A DNA stretch of 6,685 nt. Source: Pseudomonadota bacterium. GTDB taxonomy: Bacteria > Pseudomonadota > Gammaproteobacteria > Burkholderiales > Burkholderiaceae_D. Made by a program: the position numbers and the translations under genes. The stretch lies in NCBI GenBank assembly GCA_023392035.1, contig JAEVZY010000046.1, forward strand, positions 1 to 6,685, given 5' to 3'. A model generated the notes under the pieces. The model made no database searches and was not told the origin of the DNA. It worked only from the letters and a program-made list of their open reading frames with translations. This document shows, one piece after another, positions 6,312-6,685 of the stretch (positions within the stretch are counted from its first letter, which is position 1; each line of letters begins with the position of its first letter).

Positions 6312-6685
6312 TCAGCTGGATTCCTTGATCAGCCGATCGCCCGCCGGCTGCAAGGGTCGGGCATTCATCGGGTAAAGCCGGGCGAAGATGTTGATTTGCT
6401 GCGGCGACAAGGTGATGGCCTGCTTCATCACCACCCACAGCACGCCCTCGCTGCAGGGCGGCGTGGTGAGGGAACCCATATAGGTGTAGTAGTCGCGCCT
6501 GGCCGGCAGCAACTGCTCCAGCTCGAGCCGGCTGGCCGGGGTGAGGCTCTCGTTCTTTTCCAGCGGCAGATTGTTCCATACCGATTGCACCTGGGCATTG
6601 GGTGCGCCGGGCTCGATCATCACCGCCACCACCATGAGCCGCCCTTCATCATCCTTGTGCACCAGGTGCAGCACCATCTCATAGC
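6312..6685 (-). CDS. Alpha-carbonic anhydrase, C-terminal part
   Basis: This enzyme interconverts carbon dioxide and bicarbonate, and bacterial alpha-class members are usually periplasmic. The window holds the last 123 codons; the frame is open to the right edge and the gene continues beyond it. The first histidine of LHLVHKD matches the third zinc ligand of the family. YYTYMGSLTTPPCSEGVLWVVM carries the conserved SLTTPPCSE segment, including the active-site threonine. Its cysteine normally forms a disulfide with an N-terminal cysteine, fitting an exported protein. The first two zinc histidines and the signal peptide would be outside the window. The internal ATG at 6677 is not the real start. 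The stop is TGA at 6312-6314. Confidence 0.92.
   Translation of the reverse strand, partial: YEMVLHLVHKDDEGRLMVVAVMIEPGAPNAQVQSVWNNLPLEKNESLTPASRLELEQLLPARRDYYTYMGSLTTPPCSEGVLWVVMKQAITLSPQQINIFARLYPMNARPLQPAGDRLIKESS

Overview
The window reads as ordinary chromosomal DNA of a GC-rich betaproteobacterium, most likely Burkholderiales and possibly Oxalobacteraceae. This is inferred from base composition, protein flavour and the small compact genes. I see no insertion sequence, phage gene, CRISPR array, tRNA or rRNA. Almost all genes lie on the minus strand. Only the flavin reductase gene and a possible gene tail at the left edge lie on the plus strand.

Left part (1-1600): a possible last few codons of a plus-strand gene are followed by a perfect intrinsic terminator. 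Next come two minus-strand genes of unknown function (187 codons, then about 72 codons downstream). A gene-free stretch at 1165-1587 holds two inverted repeats and a strong minus-strand terminator.

Middle part (1588-4520): reading along the minus strand, there is a short protein matching only the N-terminal subdomain of AMP-forming (ANL) ligases, then msrA (methionine sulfoxide reductase A), then a metal- and PLP-dependent D-threonine aldolase. The last two overlap by 8 nt. Diverging from the ligase-like gene across 71 bp is a flavin reductase-like gene. Its start codon lies 7 nt after a -10-like box and has no ribosome binding site, so its message may be leaderless.

Right part (4521-6685): convergent with the flavin reductase gene is an extended-SDR reductase of the thioester/fatty acyl reductase type. 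Behind its GTG start lies a 58-bp two-layer dyad, the most striking non-coding signal in the window. Further upstream come a small coiled-coil protein with one C-terminal membrane helix and the C-terminal part of an alpha-carbonic anhydrase that runs off the window.

No complete new multi-gene system can be demonstrated. The items most worth a second look are the concentric dyad at 5751-5808, the orphan ligase half lacking every catalytic motif, the possible leaderless start at 4017, and the uncharacterised gene pair at 226-1164.
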